From NCBI GenBank assembly GCA_963680875.1, contig OY804579.1, positions 15,763,506-15,827,505 of the forward strand: a stretch of 64,000 nt of DNA, given 5' to 3'. Source of the DNA: Bathymodiolus brooksi. Its lineage: Eukaryota > Mollusca > Bivalvia > Mytilida > Modiolidae. The notes below the pieces were generated by a model. It had not been told where the DNA came from, did no database searches, and worked only from the letters and a program-made list of their open reading frames with translations. The position numbers were made by a program, and so were the translations under genes. Positions 9,835-21,800 of the stretch are shown here, piece after piece (position 1 is the first letter of the stretch; every line of letters starts with the position of its first letter).

Positions 9835-12800
9835 CTTTCTAGCCTTTGAAGAAGACACTGAGGATTCACCTTTAGACAGGTGTAACAAATGCTGTTGACA
9901 GGTTTTATATATATAATCACAATTCACTATACTTGTGTTCATCAAATACTCCAGCAGTAACAAGGATTTCTGTAAACAAATATAGAACAGTTGTTGAAAA
10001 AGTTGTTTTTATAAATCTTTTGGAATCCCCATTCAATTTTATTTTTGGACATGAGTACGTAATGAACCTGAATCATAAAATATCTGTATTGTTATTGGAG
10101 ATCCAATTATCTGAAGGAGAGGGTTGTGATCCCATTAACTCATGAACTAGTGTAACCCAGCCACATTTTTGTGCCTGTCCCAAGTCAGGACCTGGATTTC
10201 CCATGTTATATGTCGTGGTCTTTTTTATTCAATGATTGAGATGAGAGGTGATTATTCATTTTGTTGATATTAGTGGAATTGTTGACCATCATTGTTTATA
10301 CATTCTTTTCATAATTTGTTTAAGATTGTCCCAATGGATTAAACAACAAATTATCAGAACTCACAATACATGCATATAACTGTAAACAAATTTGTTATAA
10401 ATATAGATTTTTCCTTCTGTTCCAATGGATAACGATATTTCTCCACTGTCTGTAGTTAAAAGCTTTTCTCCTCTTGAGATGTTAAATTTTAAAAGCATTT
10501 TTGAATTTGAAAATTTAACTATCAAATGTGGAAAAACTAGCGTTTTAAAATTTGAGTGAGTGAGTGAGTGATTGTTGTTTAATGCCAATTCAGCAATTTT
10601 TCAGCTATATCATGGCGAGAACCAACGAGGTCCGCTTTGTACTAGACCATTATGCCGAGTTAGATTGTTATAGTGCTAGTTCACTGAAACAACACTCCGC
10701 GGGTAGACATGTCGCTCCACTCGGACACATTATTCTGATTCCGAGCCAACCAGTCTTTGCTCTTTCTCCTTAATGCTGCATACTTAACGGAGAAGCAACC
10801 AATTTTATAGTCTTTGGTTTGACCCAACCAGGGCTTGAATCCATGATCTACCGCACCCGAGGCGAGCACGCTAACCATTATGCCACCGATGCAATTTTTA
10901 AAATTTGAAAGTTGAACTATCTCGAGTGATTAAATATCGTAAGCGACAGGTGGCGAAAGGAGAATCTCTTCTATGACCATAACATCAAAAAATATTTTTA
11001 AGTCCTTAATGAGATTTGATTTGATTTTTGGTGTTTTAATGCCACTTTCAGCAATATTTCAGCTATATCATGGCGATCAGTTTTAGTGGTGGAAGAAGCC
11101 GGAGTACCCGGATAGAACCACCAACCATGGGCAAGCAACTGGTAAACTTTATCACTTGCGACTGCGAGTCGAGTGCACCCTTTTTTGTAGTTTACAAATC
11201 CGGGTGCTAATTATAACCCAAGCCGTATTGGTGATAGGCCTGTATGAGTTGTTATGTAATCCAACTACCTAACTCATTGAGCCACCTGGACCCTGTCCTT
11301 AATGAGTCAAAAGGAAATTGACAGTAGAATTTTCAGGCAGAAATTTAACCAAAGGAGAAATAAATATATAAAGTCCAACAGAATATGTATGAAAGTGCTA
11401 CCTGTCTAATTGAATATTATAATTATGTTTTTGTCATTATAACGCTGAACATTTCTACAAAATTAATAAAATAATAGATATTTACAAATACTACTGGTTG
11501 TTTTAGTTGACTGTTCAGTAAATCTACTACTTTTTCACAGTTCAAGTTTTGACAAGATGATATAAAGTTGCTAATTTCTTGTCCAGTTAAAATGTCATCA
11601 GTACCATTCAATGTTAACTGAATTAAATTCTCTTCTTCATTCGAGTCATCAGTGTTTTCAGTCCTAAAATAAAATGTAACACAAACATTTAAAAATTGAA
11701 ATGTGATTGTAAATATGAAAAGTTGGAAGAAACCAAGTGGTAATCAGAAGCTGTAAATTGAAGAGAGATAGACAATACAATGAGATACCAAGTGGTAATT
11801 AGAAGCTGTAAATTGAAGAGAGATAGACAATACAATGAGATACCAAGTGGTAATCTGAAGCTGTAAATTGAAGAGAGATAGACAATACAATGAGATACCA
11901 AGTGGTAATCTGAAGCTGTAAATTGAAGAGAGATAGACAATACAATGAGATACCAAGTGGTAATTAGAAGCTGTAAATTGAAGAGAGATAGACAATACAA
12001 TGAGATACCAAGTGGTAATAAGAAGCTGTAAATTGAAGAGAGATAGACAATACAATGAGATACCAAGTGGTAATTAGAAGCTGTAAATTGAAGAGAGATA
12101 GACAATACAATGAGATACCAAGTGGTAATAAGAAGCTGTAAATTGAAGAGAGATAGACAATACAATGAGATACCAAGTGGTAATAAGAAGCTGTAAATTG
12201 AAGAGAAATAGACAATACAATGGCTAACAGAAAAAAAGACTAAATGATTCATAGAAAACTAAAAATTGACCATATAAGAAACATTTGAAGATACCAAAGG
12301 GGTAATCAGAAGTTGTCATAAATTAAGGAATAACAGACAACACAATGGCCAAAAGAAAGAAAGGGACAAACATCTACAAAACACTTCAGAAAACCAAAGA
12401 TTGAGCCACACAACCCCCACAAAAAAGGGGTCCACTCATGTGCTTTGGAGGGGTATGGGGTTCCTTCTCCACTAGCGACACCTGTTGTGTTACTGTTAAA
12501 GGGTACGAATGTCATCTGATATGGAAATAAATGCTTCTAAAATATAACAGACAAGATCTCGAAGCTCACCAGAACCTGTATTACCCCCTGGATATTCATG
12601 TACAGTTTGTATGTAGTTTCTACGAAAAAGGTTTTTTATTCATTCACATAAGGTCATGTGGTGGTGGCAAAAAAGCTAAGAGATGCAGACAACAAATACA
12701 ATGACAGACATGAAGTGATGACAATAACTTACATGCACTTCAACAGATGTTTCACTGACATTATTATTGTCTTGAGCTTGTTATTTGTATTTTCCATTAT

Positions 12801-15800
12801 AAAGAATTTGTTAATACCCTTAAAGTAATGTTTAAATAAGAAATATATGCAGAAAATATTAGATTTGGTCATAATAAGTCTGATTAAGTTACAAGCCTGT
12901 ATGTTAAACAAACTATATATAGATGTCTTGTATCATACAAAAGACTTCAGAAGAATTTTATCATAACAGCCATCAAAATACTTCAAGGAATTAATTTTAC
13001 CCATCAAGAACTCTATCTCCATCTTGACTAGAAAGGCTGGTTGCTTGGTAACCAATATCATCATCGTCGTCATCATCCCAATCTCCACCAACTTTCCCTG
13101 GTGTGTGCCGGATAGGTTTTACTGTAATAATTTTAAAGTTAATTTGAATCTGTGATTATTAGACAACTACATATCTATAAATGTCGGGGCCGTCGTGGTC
13201 GTGATCGTATGGTAATTGAGTTTACAACTACCTATACAATTAGTGCCTATCGCCACTGATGTTGTGAGTTCGAATATTGATCAGGGCGAGGTGTACAACA
13301 TTATGTGATAAAGTTCGTCAGTGACTTGCGACTGGTCAGTGGTTTTCTCTGGGTCCTCTGGTTTCCTCCATCAATAAAACTGACAGTCATGATATAACTG
13401 AAATGTTGTTGCAAATGGCGTTAGACACCATAAAAAAATCTATAAATGTCTCTACATGTTAACAATGCATTAAGATGATGCTTATTACTAGAGTATAACA
13501 ATATGTTGACTATAGACATAGGTCATAATATGTTGACTATAGACATAGGTCATAATATGTTGACTATAGACATAGGTCATAACATGTTGACTATAGACAT
13601 AGGTCATAATATGTTGACTATAGACATAGGTCATAATATGTTGACTATAGACATAGGTCATAACATGTTGACTATAGACATAGGTCATAATATATTGACT
13701 ACAGACATAGGTCATAATATGTTGACTATAGACATAGGTCATAATATGTTGACTATAGACATAGGTCATAATATGTTGACTATAGACATAGGTCATAATA
13801 TGTTGACTATACACATAGGTCATAATATGTTGACTATAGACATAGGTCATAATATGTTGACTATAGACATAGGTCATAATATGTTGACTATAGACATAAG
13901 TCATAATATGTTGACTATAGACATAGGTCATAATACGTTGACTATAGACATAAGTCATAATATGTTGACTATAGACATAGGTCATACTATGTTGACTATA
14001 ATACGTTGACTATAGACATAAGTCATATGTTGACTATAGACATAGGTCATAATACGTTGACTATAGACATAAGTCATAATATGTTGACTATAGACATAAG
14101 TCATAATATGTTGACTATAGACATAGGTCATAATATGTTGACTATAGACATAGGTCATAATATGTTAACTATAGACATAGGTCATAGTATGTTGACTATA
14201 GACATAGGTCATAATATGTCGACTATAGACATAGGTCATAATATGTTGACTATAGACATAGGTCATAATATGTTGACTATAGACATAGGTCATAGTATGT
14301 TGACTATAGACATAGGTCATAACATTTCAGTTTTATATTGGTTGTAATGGTTATAGGTAGAAGAATCATGAGTACCCAAACAAAACCATCGAGAATTATG
14401 CATAATGATGATAAACTTGATCAAATAAAGTTGTATCAATTATACCATACCAGTAAGGGGGAAACGATTCACAGTATGTACCGAAATCACGATTATTTTG
14501 GGGACGATTCGGTTCACGATACGTGGAGGCTGCTTACGATACAAACGATATAATGCTCATTTAAAAAAAAAGTAGTGTTGAACTTCCGTTTTCTTCTTTT
14601 GGTGATCATTTAATTAATATTTTGAGAAAAGTGAATCGATTAATTTACGCTTTTAAAATTAATTAATCAAATATCAAATATTTATAATTTCCACTAGTAC
14701 GTAAGCGACCTCATATAAAAAAAAAACATGGCAGCGTCCATGTCGACTAGCATGGACTTCAAGGAATAATTACAGTTTCCTATGAAACGTATCGTAATAC
14801 ATATCAAATATCGCGATACGCATCGCTTGTGGAAAAAGTGTATCGTTACACCCCTACATTCCACTCTAAAGTTGTGATAGGCACTAATAACATAGGTATA
14901 TGTAAATCCTACTATTATACAACCCTTCCAAGTAATGGTTTCTCACTGTAATTATTAGACATTTTATAACCATCCAATTTGATTAAAATCAGCCATTATA
15001 ATATGCTACACTCCCCCTAACATCTGACATAATCTGATTAGAGGTCATGTCCAGATGAGCTTTCTTATATGAATACTTATTAAAATAAATCAACAAATTG
15101 GAGAGCTTTACATTTGTGATGCAATAATAAAAACAAGAAAACTGCAGCAGAGCTGTGAGAGGAGTCGATTAAAAAATAAAATAAAACATAAATTAAATCA
15201 AAGTATCCAGTATCTCATTTTATTTAACTAAAGATTTTTCCTCGTATTTCAAGATTAGATGGGATAATTCCATCAAGCGGAAAAAATTTGTTTGACGGAA
15301 AGGCCCGAAAAAGTCTGATTGCCAAAACATAATTATTACATTTTAATATTGATAGCATATTTAGTGCCTTCGGCACGAATGCCAATCAGTATGACATGAT
15401 GAATTTTTGGTACGAATTTGCTTGGTAAATACCTGTTACAATTAACTTCCGGCAATGTGTTGCCATGGGATACATTCCGACTATACTGTTTTCATGCCTT
15501 TGGCATGAAGACTTTTGAAATTTTGTTCGTAATGGTCGTGCCTTTGGCACGACAAGTAAATTAATTTTATTATATAAGATATGCCTTCGAACGAAAACTT
15601 AATGTTTCTTTGTCTATGAAAATAAAGGGCGAATCAACTTCTGTCAAGGTGTTGCCATGGGACCCATTTGCAACATTTAATGTGGCTGTGCTGATTCATT
15701 CTTTTGTTCATATCGGGTGTGCCATTGGCACAACGATTTTATTTCTTTATTTGTAGTGTTCGTGCCTTCGGCACAACACAAAGTTTATTATTTATTTCAT

Positions 15801-18800
15801 TTACGAAACCTTCAATGACAACTCTGCCTTCTTCAAATTCGAAAGTAAAACCCTGTTTTCTATTTGAATGATATAGTCATGCCTTAGGCACGAAACGTAA
15901 GTTTTAATTCTCAATACAATTTTAAAGTCATTATTTTATTTTATTTGTTTCGTGTTGGTAGCGCTGCACGCGACAAAGATGTTCAATTACGAAAACAGGC
16001 AAATGGCTCACACTTCCGCTTCCGATTTCAAAGTGTTTACAAGTATCAACCATGTTCGCTTTGCTCACAGCTGGGTTGATAAACTAGAGGCTCCCAGGAG
16101 CCTGTAATCGCTCACCTGATTTTCAATTTAACATCTAAAGTTGATAGAAAATGGGGGTGCTACACATAATTTTGAAAGTGGGCCACCCAAAGATCATTTC
16201 AACTTAAATTTCTCAGCAAAAGATTTAGATGTGATTTGTATCTCATTATATTCCTAAACGGAATAAACTGGCTGAAAAAATCTCACAGAAAAACCCAGAA
16301 TATATGTTAAACTACTCATTGCCATGTAGCTGCAGTTAAAATTTGAGCTCATTTTGACTTATACTAAAGACAATTGAAGAAATTTCTATTTTTAGTAACA
16401 GCAGCCATCTTAAATGGAGGACGGGGCTGTCGGACACATTTTTGAAAGGGACCCACCCAGAGACCATCCCTGCCAGGTTTGGTGTAATTTGGTTCAGCGG
16501 TTTCAGAGAAGAAGATTTAAATGTGATCTTTTATCAAAATAGGCCTAATTTGCATAATCGGTATAAATCGGCTGAAAGAAAAATTTCACAGAAAAACCCG
16601 GAATATATGCTAAAATAATCCTTGCCATGTAGCTTCAATTAAAATTTGAGCTCATTTTGACTTATACTATAGCAGCAATGGACAATTAAAATTTCATACC
16701 CCCTTTTTTCTATTTTTAGCTTGGTGGCCATCTTGGTTGGAAGTCGGGATCAACGGACACAATTTTGGAAGAGGGCCATACAAATACCATTCCACCAAAG
16801 TTTGGTTGCAATTGGCCCAGTGGTTTCTGAGGAGAAGATTAAAGTTTACGACGTACGACGGACGCCAAGTGATGGCAAAAGTTCACATGGCCTTTGGCCA
16901 GGTGAGCTAAAGAGCTTGAAAGGTGTTGTTAAGATTTTGCCAGTGGTGTTTTCATTGGCTGATCATGAGTTCATCTGGACATGACCTCTAATCAGGTTCT
17001 GTCAGATGTTAGGGGGAATGTAGTGTATTATACCTGCTGATGTCCAGATGAAGTGTTTATGGATGGAAGTAAAGGGTACTGTTCAGCTGCAGACTAGGGG
17101 CCAGTTCACATGCATCGTAAGGTATGAGTTATTCTCACTGTTTAAGACCCTACTGTGAAATGTAGAACAACAATAAAAACTCTGTTCCTTTACTTTAATT
17201 TTAATAATTTAATAAGTGTATTGTTGGATAGTATCTCCTGTTCATTTACATCCATCCAGGGCCCGGGTGGCTCAATGAGTTAGGTAGTTGGATTACCTAA
17301 CAACTCATACAAGCCTATCACCAATATGGTATGGGTTCGTGTCCGCTTTGTAAATTACAAAAAGCGGTGCACTCGACTCGCAGCCGCAAGTGATAAAGTT
17401 TACCAGTTGTTTGCTCATGGTCGGTGGTTCTCTCCGGGTACTCCAGCTTCTTCCATCACTAAAACTAGTCGCAATGATATAGCTGAAATATTGCTGAAAG
17501 TGGCATTAAACACAATCAATCAATCAATCAATCCATCATTTACATCCATATCCTTTCTTACTAATTGATGTTAATCGTATTGATAACTATCATGTAAAAA
17601 AGACTTAATTCACTGACCTTGAGTGCTCGTTACATTTTCTACATCTTTTGTTTGGAGTGGTTCCTGAATGTTAAGTGCAGGACATGGTGGTGGTCTGTAG
17701 TCCCCATGTGACTCAATAGAGGATAAAATAGCTTCCTGTTGCTCCTTACTTCTGTCTTGAAAGTTTCCAGCAAAGCGATTTAATTTGTCCATAAAACTAC
17801 CTAGAGATAAAATGTATTGGATGTTAAGTTTCACAAGTAAAGAAAATTACCTATTATTTTTATGACCGGGCCAGATATTTCCTTCCTGCTTACCAACAAG
17901 CTACTCACACAGGGATTTCTGATTGTGAGGTTGAAGCCTGCTCTCATAATTTTACTTTCATTATCAGAAATTGGTTGTTTGATAGGGAGTATCCATCTCA
18001 GAGATGACTGAAGACCTGTTCCCATTGTCATAAAATTATCTCCTTACTCAATTGTCACTATTTACAAGATTTTGACAATGGGTAACAAGATGTGTGCCAC
18101 TAGTGGAACAGGAACTGCATACCTTTCCCAAGCACCCGAGTTCACATCCAGATTTAGGATTGTGTTCATGGTGCCCTTTTTTAGTTTCTTATCAATTTTT
18201 GTGCATTGTGTTTGTCCATATATTTTTTCTTTCTACCATGGTTGTGTCATTTTCTTTTGATTTATAGTTTTTGATCACATCTTGGTTCCTAATGACTTAG
18301 CAACCAATAAAGTAAACAGATATACAAACAATGTAAACATACCTTCAAAATATAAATAATTATCTAAAATAAATCATGACTAACAACCTGTAGATGATGG
18401 TTAGGGTAATTATGTTTAATGACACATTCAACAATATTTCAGTTATATTGTGGCAGTCAGTTTTATTGGTGGAGGAAACCGGAGAAAACCAGACCTGCTG
18501 CAAGACACTGACAAACTTCATTACATAATGTTGCATCCAGAACACCTTGCCTGAGCGGGGTTCAAACTCACAATGTACATCGTGATAGCCACTGATTGCA
18601 TAGGAAGTTATAAAATCAACTACCATACAATCACGACGACCCCCTCCCCTGCATATGATAATACTATCCCAAATCTAAGGTAAACATCTAATAAAAGCTT
18701 ATCATCTGAACACTTCTCAACATTTCAGTTACATCACTATCCTATGTTCAAGAAGAAAACACTGTTTGACTGTATTTATAGATTTACTGGTAAAATCATA

Positions 18801-21800
18801 TTGTTAGTTCATAACAAGGTCGACAACTGCCAAAAATTAGGAGATAACTGTATTCTATTTAAAGCTTTGCTGATGTAAATCATCAGTTTTATGGTCGCAA
18901 ATTGAGTTTACCTAGCGACATGTAGCTGAGCTAGGCAAACATATATTTGCGACTGTAAAATCAAGATTTACGTTTGCAAAGCTTACAATACAATAAAGTA
19001 ATCTCCATTCTAATGCAATACTGAACATAAAAATGTATTTTTGCATATTCCTGGGTCTAAAAATCACACAAATTAAAATTCCGCAAATTGTTGTTGACGA
19101 CTTTGACACATAAACAACATGACGTCATATGAAGACTTCCAGCTTAAAACGTAAAGATCAGACGTTTTTTGGCATCGTGTACGCTTCAATTTTGATACAA
19201 ATTTAAACTAAAATAAGTTTGCAAGGTAGAAATTTTAATTATTTTTGTGTATTGTAAATGTGACATGTAGGATTTCATGTTTTCAAGATGGTGGATCCTT
19301 TCAGCTGAACCCCTTAGTTACGACTGGTAGATTGAGAATTTTACATAGTATAGTAACCAATCAAATCCGACGATACAAACCAATTCCATTAGAATGTTCA
19401 GTCTTACTTACTTTTTGTTTTGGTTGGAGAATTACCAAAACCCTGTAAGGCTCCTTTTGGACTAATATTGGCATTTCCTAAACCTGTAAAAAATATACAA
19501 AAATAACAAAAATCTAATAATAAACAGTTGACATAATTAATGCATACCAATTATAAAAAAACATTTAAAATTGTCTTGCATCCCTCAACAATTTCCATGA
19601 TGTACCAAACTTAAAACTTATTTTCATTCAAAAGCCACAGCAACGTAGAAGTTTCATTATGCCAGACAGACAACTTACCTGTTGATGATCAACTACTGGT
19701 AACCAAATTTATGATGCTGGATAGACTTGATTAATCAAAGTGAAATTAAGTACGATAAATCTTGGAATGAAAATAGTATTTTCATTTTTCATTAAAAAAA
19801 AAGTGCCAGAACTGAAAATATGACATGGACACAACATTAATTATGTAAATACCTGTAATTCTTGATTTGTCTTGTTCCTTCTTTTGTTCTCTATTTTCAG
19901 AATTTCTGTTCACTTCTGTGTCAAATAGTAGCTGTGATAGTTCCTATTAATAGAAAGCCTTTACATATAATGAAACCTGTCTTTAGAGGACACCTCATCA
20001 GCCAAACAAATTATGTTTCAAGACAGTTGTCTCCTAAATAGGGTTTAATACAGAGAATGAGACATTATAATAGAAGCTGGTCTCACAAGAAACTTTCATT
20101 TAAATTTTAAAGGAGCAAAAATTTCCAAATAATTTTTCTTCATGGAGTTCTAGTAGCAAAGACAGCACATGATGCTGATATTCAATACTGAGTTCCAGCT
20201 ATGTAATCTGATTGACATAAAACAAGTCAGTACTATATTTCTAGTTTCAGCTTGTAATATAAAAGATAATATCAGCAAAGGCAATAGCAATTCTTTTCAT
20301 CCCAAATTAATTCAAAGCTCAAAACCTGGATCACCATAATTAATAATGAGCACTGTACTATACCAAGTCATTTAGGGCACTAACATTGATGTTTCTCCTT
20401 AAATTTGTTATATAAATATATTCTGGCATTTAAAAGATTCATTAGTAAATAATGAATAATTTGACCTTAAAGTCAGAAATCAAGGTAATATGTAGGTCGT
20501 GATGGTATGCAATACACCACCTTAAGATGATGCACCCATATGCCCAATATCTTGAATGTTGAGTGAAAATTTGTAAAAATGTTCTGGCTCAGACAATCAC
20601 TGTTTCACATGTATATCATTTAATCAAAAATTCAAAAATAGTTTAAGGGCACTATCAAAAACTGAAGTCTCCCTTTCAAATTTTTCGATTGTCTGAAGAC
20701 GCAATAGGAATACATCATAAGCGTGGACAAGCTTCATTGAGAAATAAAGAGCTACGCAGGGCACACCTTAATATGACAGTAATAAGTCGACAAGGGCTAC
20801 CACCTGCACCAGATTTATTACAATCAAGCTTAATGTGAAAATCATGGAGAAAATCTGCTGGAACATTACCTGAATATCTTGTCACAATCTATGCTAAGAA
20901 AATAACTGCATAAAAATTAGATGACAAAAATTCCCATGATAGGTCAAAGCATGATTTTGATTTTTTGATGTTTGGTGTTTTAACGCCACTTTCAGCAATA
21001 TTTCAGCTATATCATGGCGACTAGTTTTAGTGGTGGAAGAAGCCGGAGTTTCCAGAGAGAACCACCGACCATGGGCAAGCAACTGGTAACTTTATCACTT
21101 GCTGCTGCCAGTCGAGTGCACCCTTTTTTGTAATTTACAAAGCCGGGCATGAACCCCCAAGCCGTATTGGTGATAGGCTTGTATGAGTTGTTAGGTAATT
21201 CAACTGCCTATCTCATTGGGCCACGGTAAAAGAATGAAGTTGCTAGAGTGTACACATGCATGGCCAACCACCCACCCATCTGTCTGTCTTTCATCAAAAC
21301 ATAAACCCAGTGCAACAAAGTTGTAACTAGGTTAAAGAAGTTCTGGCCTGATAAACCTGTATGAGAACAACAGCAACAAGAGGAAAAGGAATTCTGGGTA
21401 AAACATTATGTCCCCTTCATTAATAAAAATGTCATTACCTGTGCCATTTTTCTGACAGCTTTGTTAGGTACGTTGCCATGGAGAGGGTCTTCAGGTCCAC
21501 TGAATTCTAAAAAGATCATTTTGTATGATTTCATGTGCAATTTTGAAGGAAAGCTGGAATCTGAACATAGAATTCCCTAAAATAGCCTGAATCTGAGTTC
21601 CAGGATGAGAACTAGAATAATTAATTGTAAAGCAATAAATCCATATAGAAATCTGTGATATAGGTATCACATGACATTATGTATGAATACTTACAACTTA
21701 ATGTGTTAATTTAAATATTATATTTTATATAAATTTTATTATTTCAATAATCTATTCATCTAACAATAAAAAGAGTGAGTCAGTGATTGTTGCTTAACGA

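Larger units (their letters stand above)
14997..17033. mobile_element. 2-kb TIR element with repeated GTGCC/GGCAC hairpins
   Basis: The left terminus (ATATGCTACACTCCCCC, then TCTGATTAGAGGTCATGTCC, AGATGA) is mirrored at the right (TCATCTGGACATGACCTCTA, ATCAGGTTCTGTCAGATG, TTAGGGGGAATGTAGTGTAT). TATA flanks both ends. No transposase is recognised. The left half contains at least six short hairpins; a second element (16085-16911) is nested in the right half. It sits in TEPSIN intron 8. Confidence 0.75.

Noticed and set aside
4222..9920. About thirty minus-strand ORFs of 60-129 codons such as MLHLSKGKSSVSSSK
   Set aside because: They are the same repeat unit read again and again; the only genuine coding part is TEPSIN exon 11.
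10361..10560. Minus-strand ORF with the text [20 protein letters not shown] as a TEPSIN exon
   Set aside because: It has no acceptor in the right phase, does not resemble tepsin, and exon 10 joins exon 11 directly with matching domain sequence.
10820..10892. tRNA-Pro gene on the minus strand
   Set aside because: It is the head of a dispersed SINE with a degenerate acceptor stem.
11689..12252. 187-codon minus-strand ORF with hydrophobic repeats
   Set aside because: Product of the 55-bp minisatellite derived from a mobile element; not a membrane protein.
13488..14347. ORFs of 165 and 168 codons on both strands
   Set aside because: A 27-bp unit is divisible by three, so any stop-free unit stays open. 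Both strands are open, and nothing else supports a gene.
16721..16984. 87-codon plus-strand ORF
   Set aside because: It lies across the end of one dispersed element and the TIR of another.
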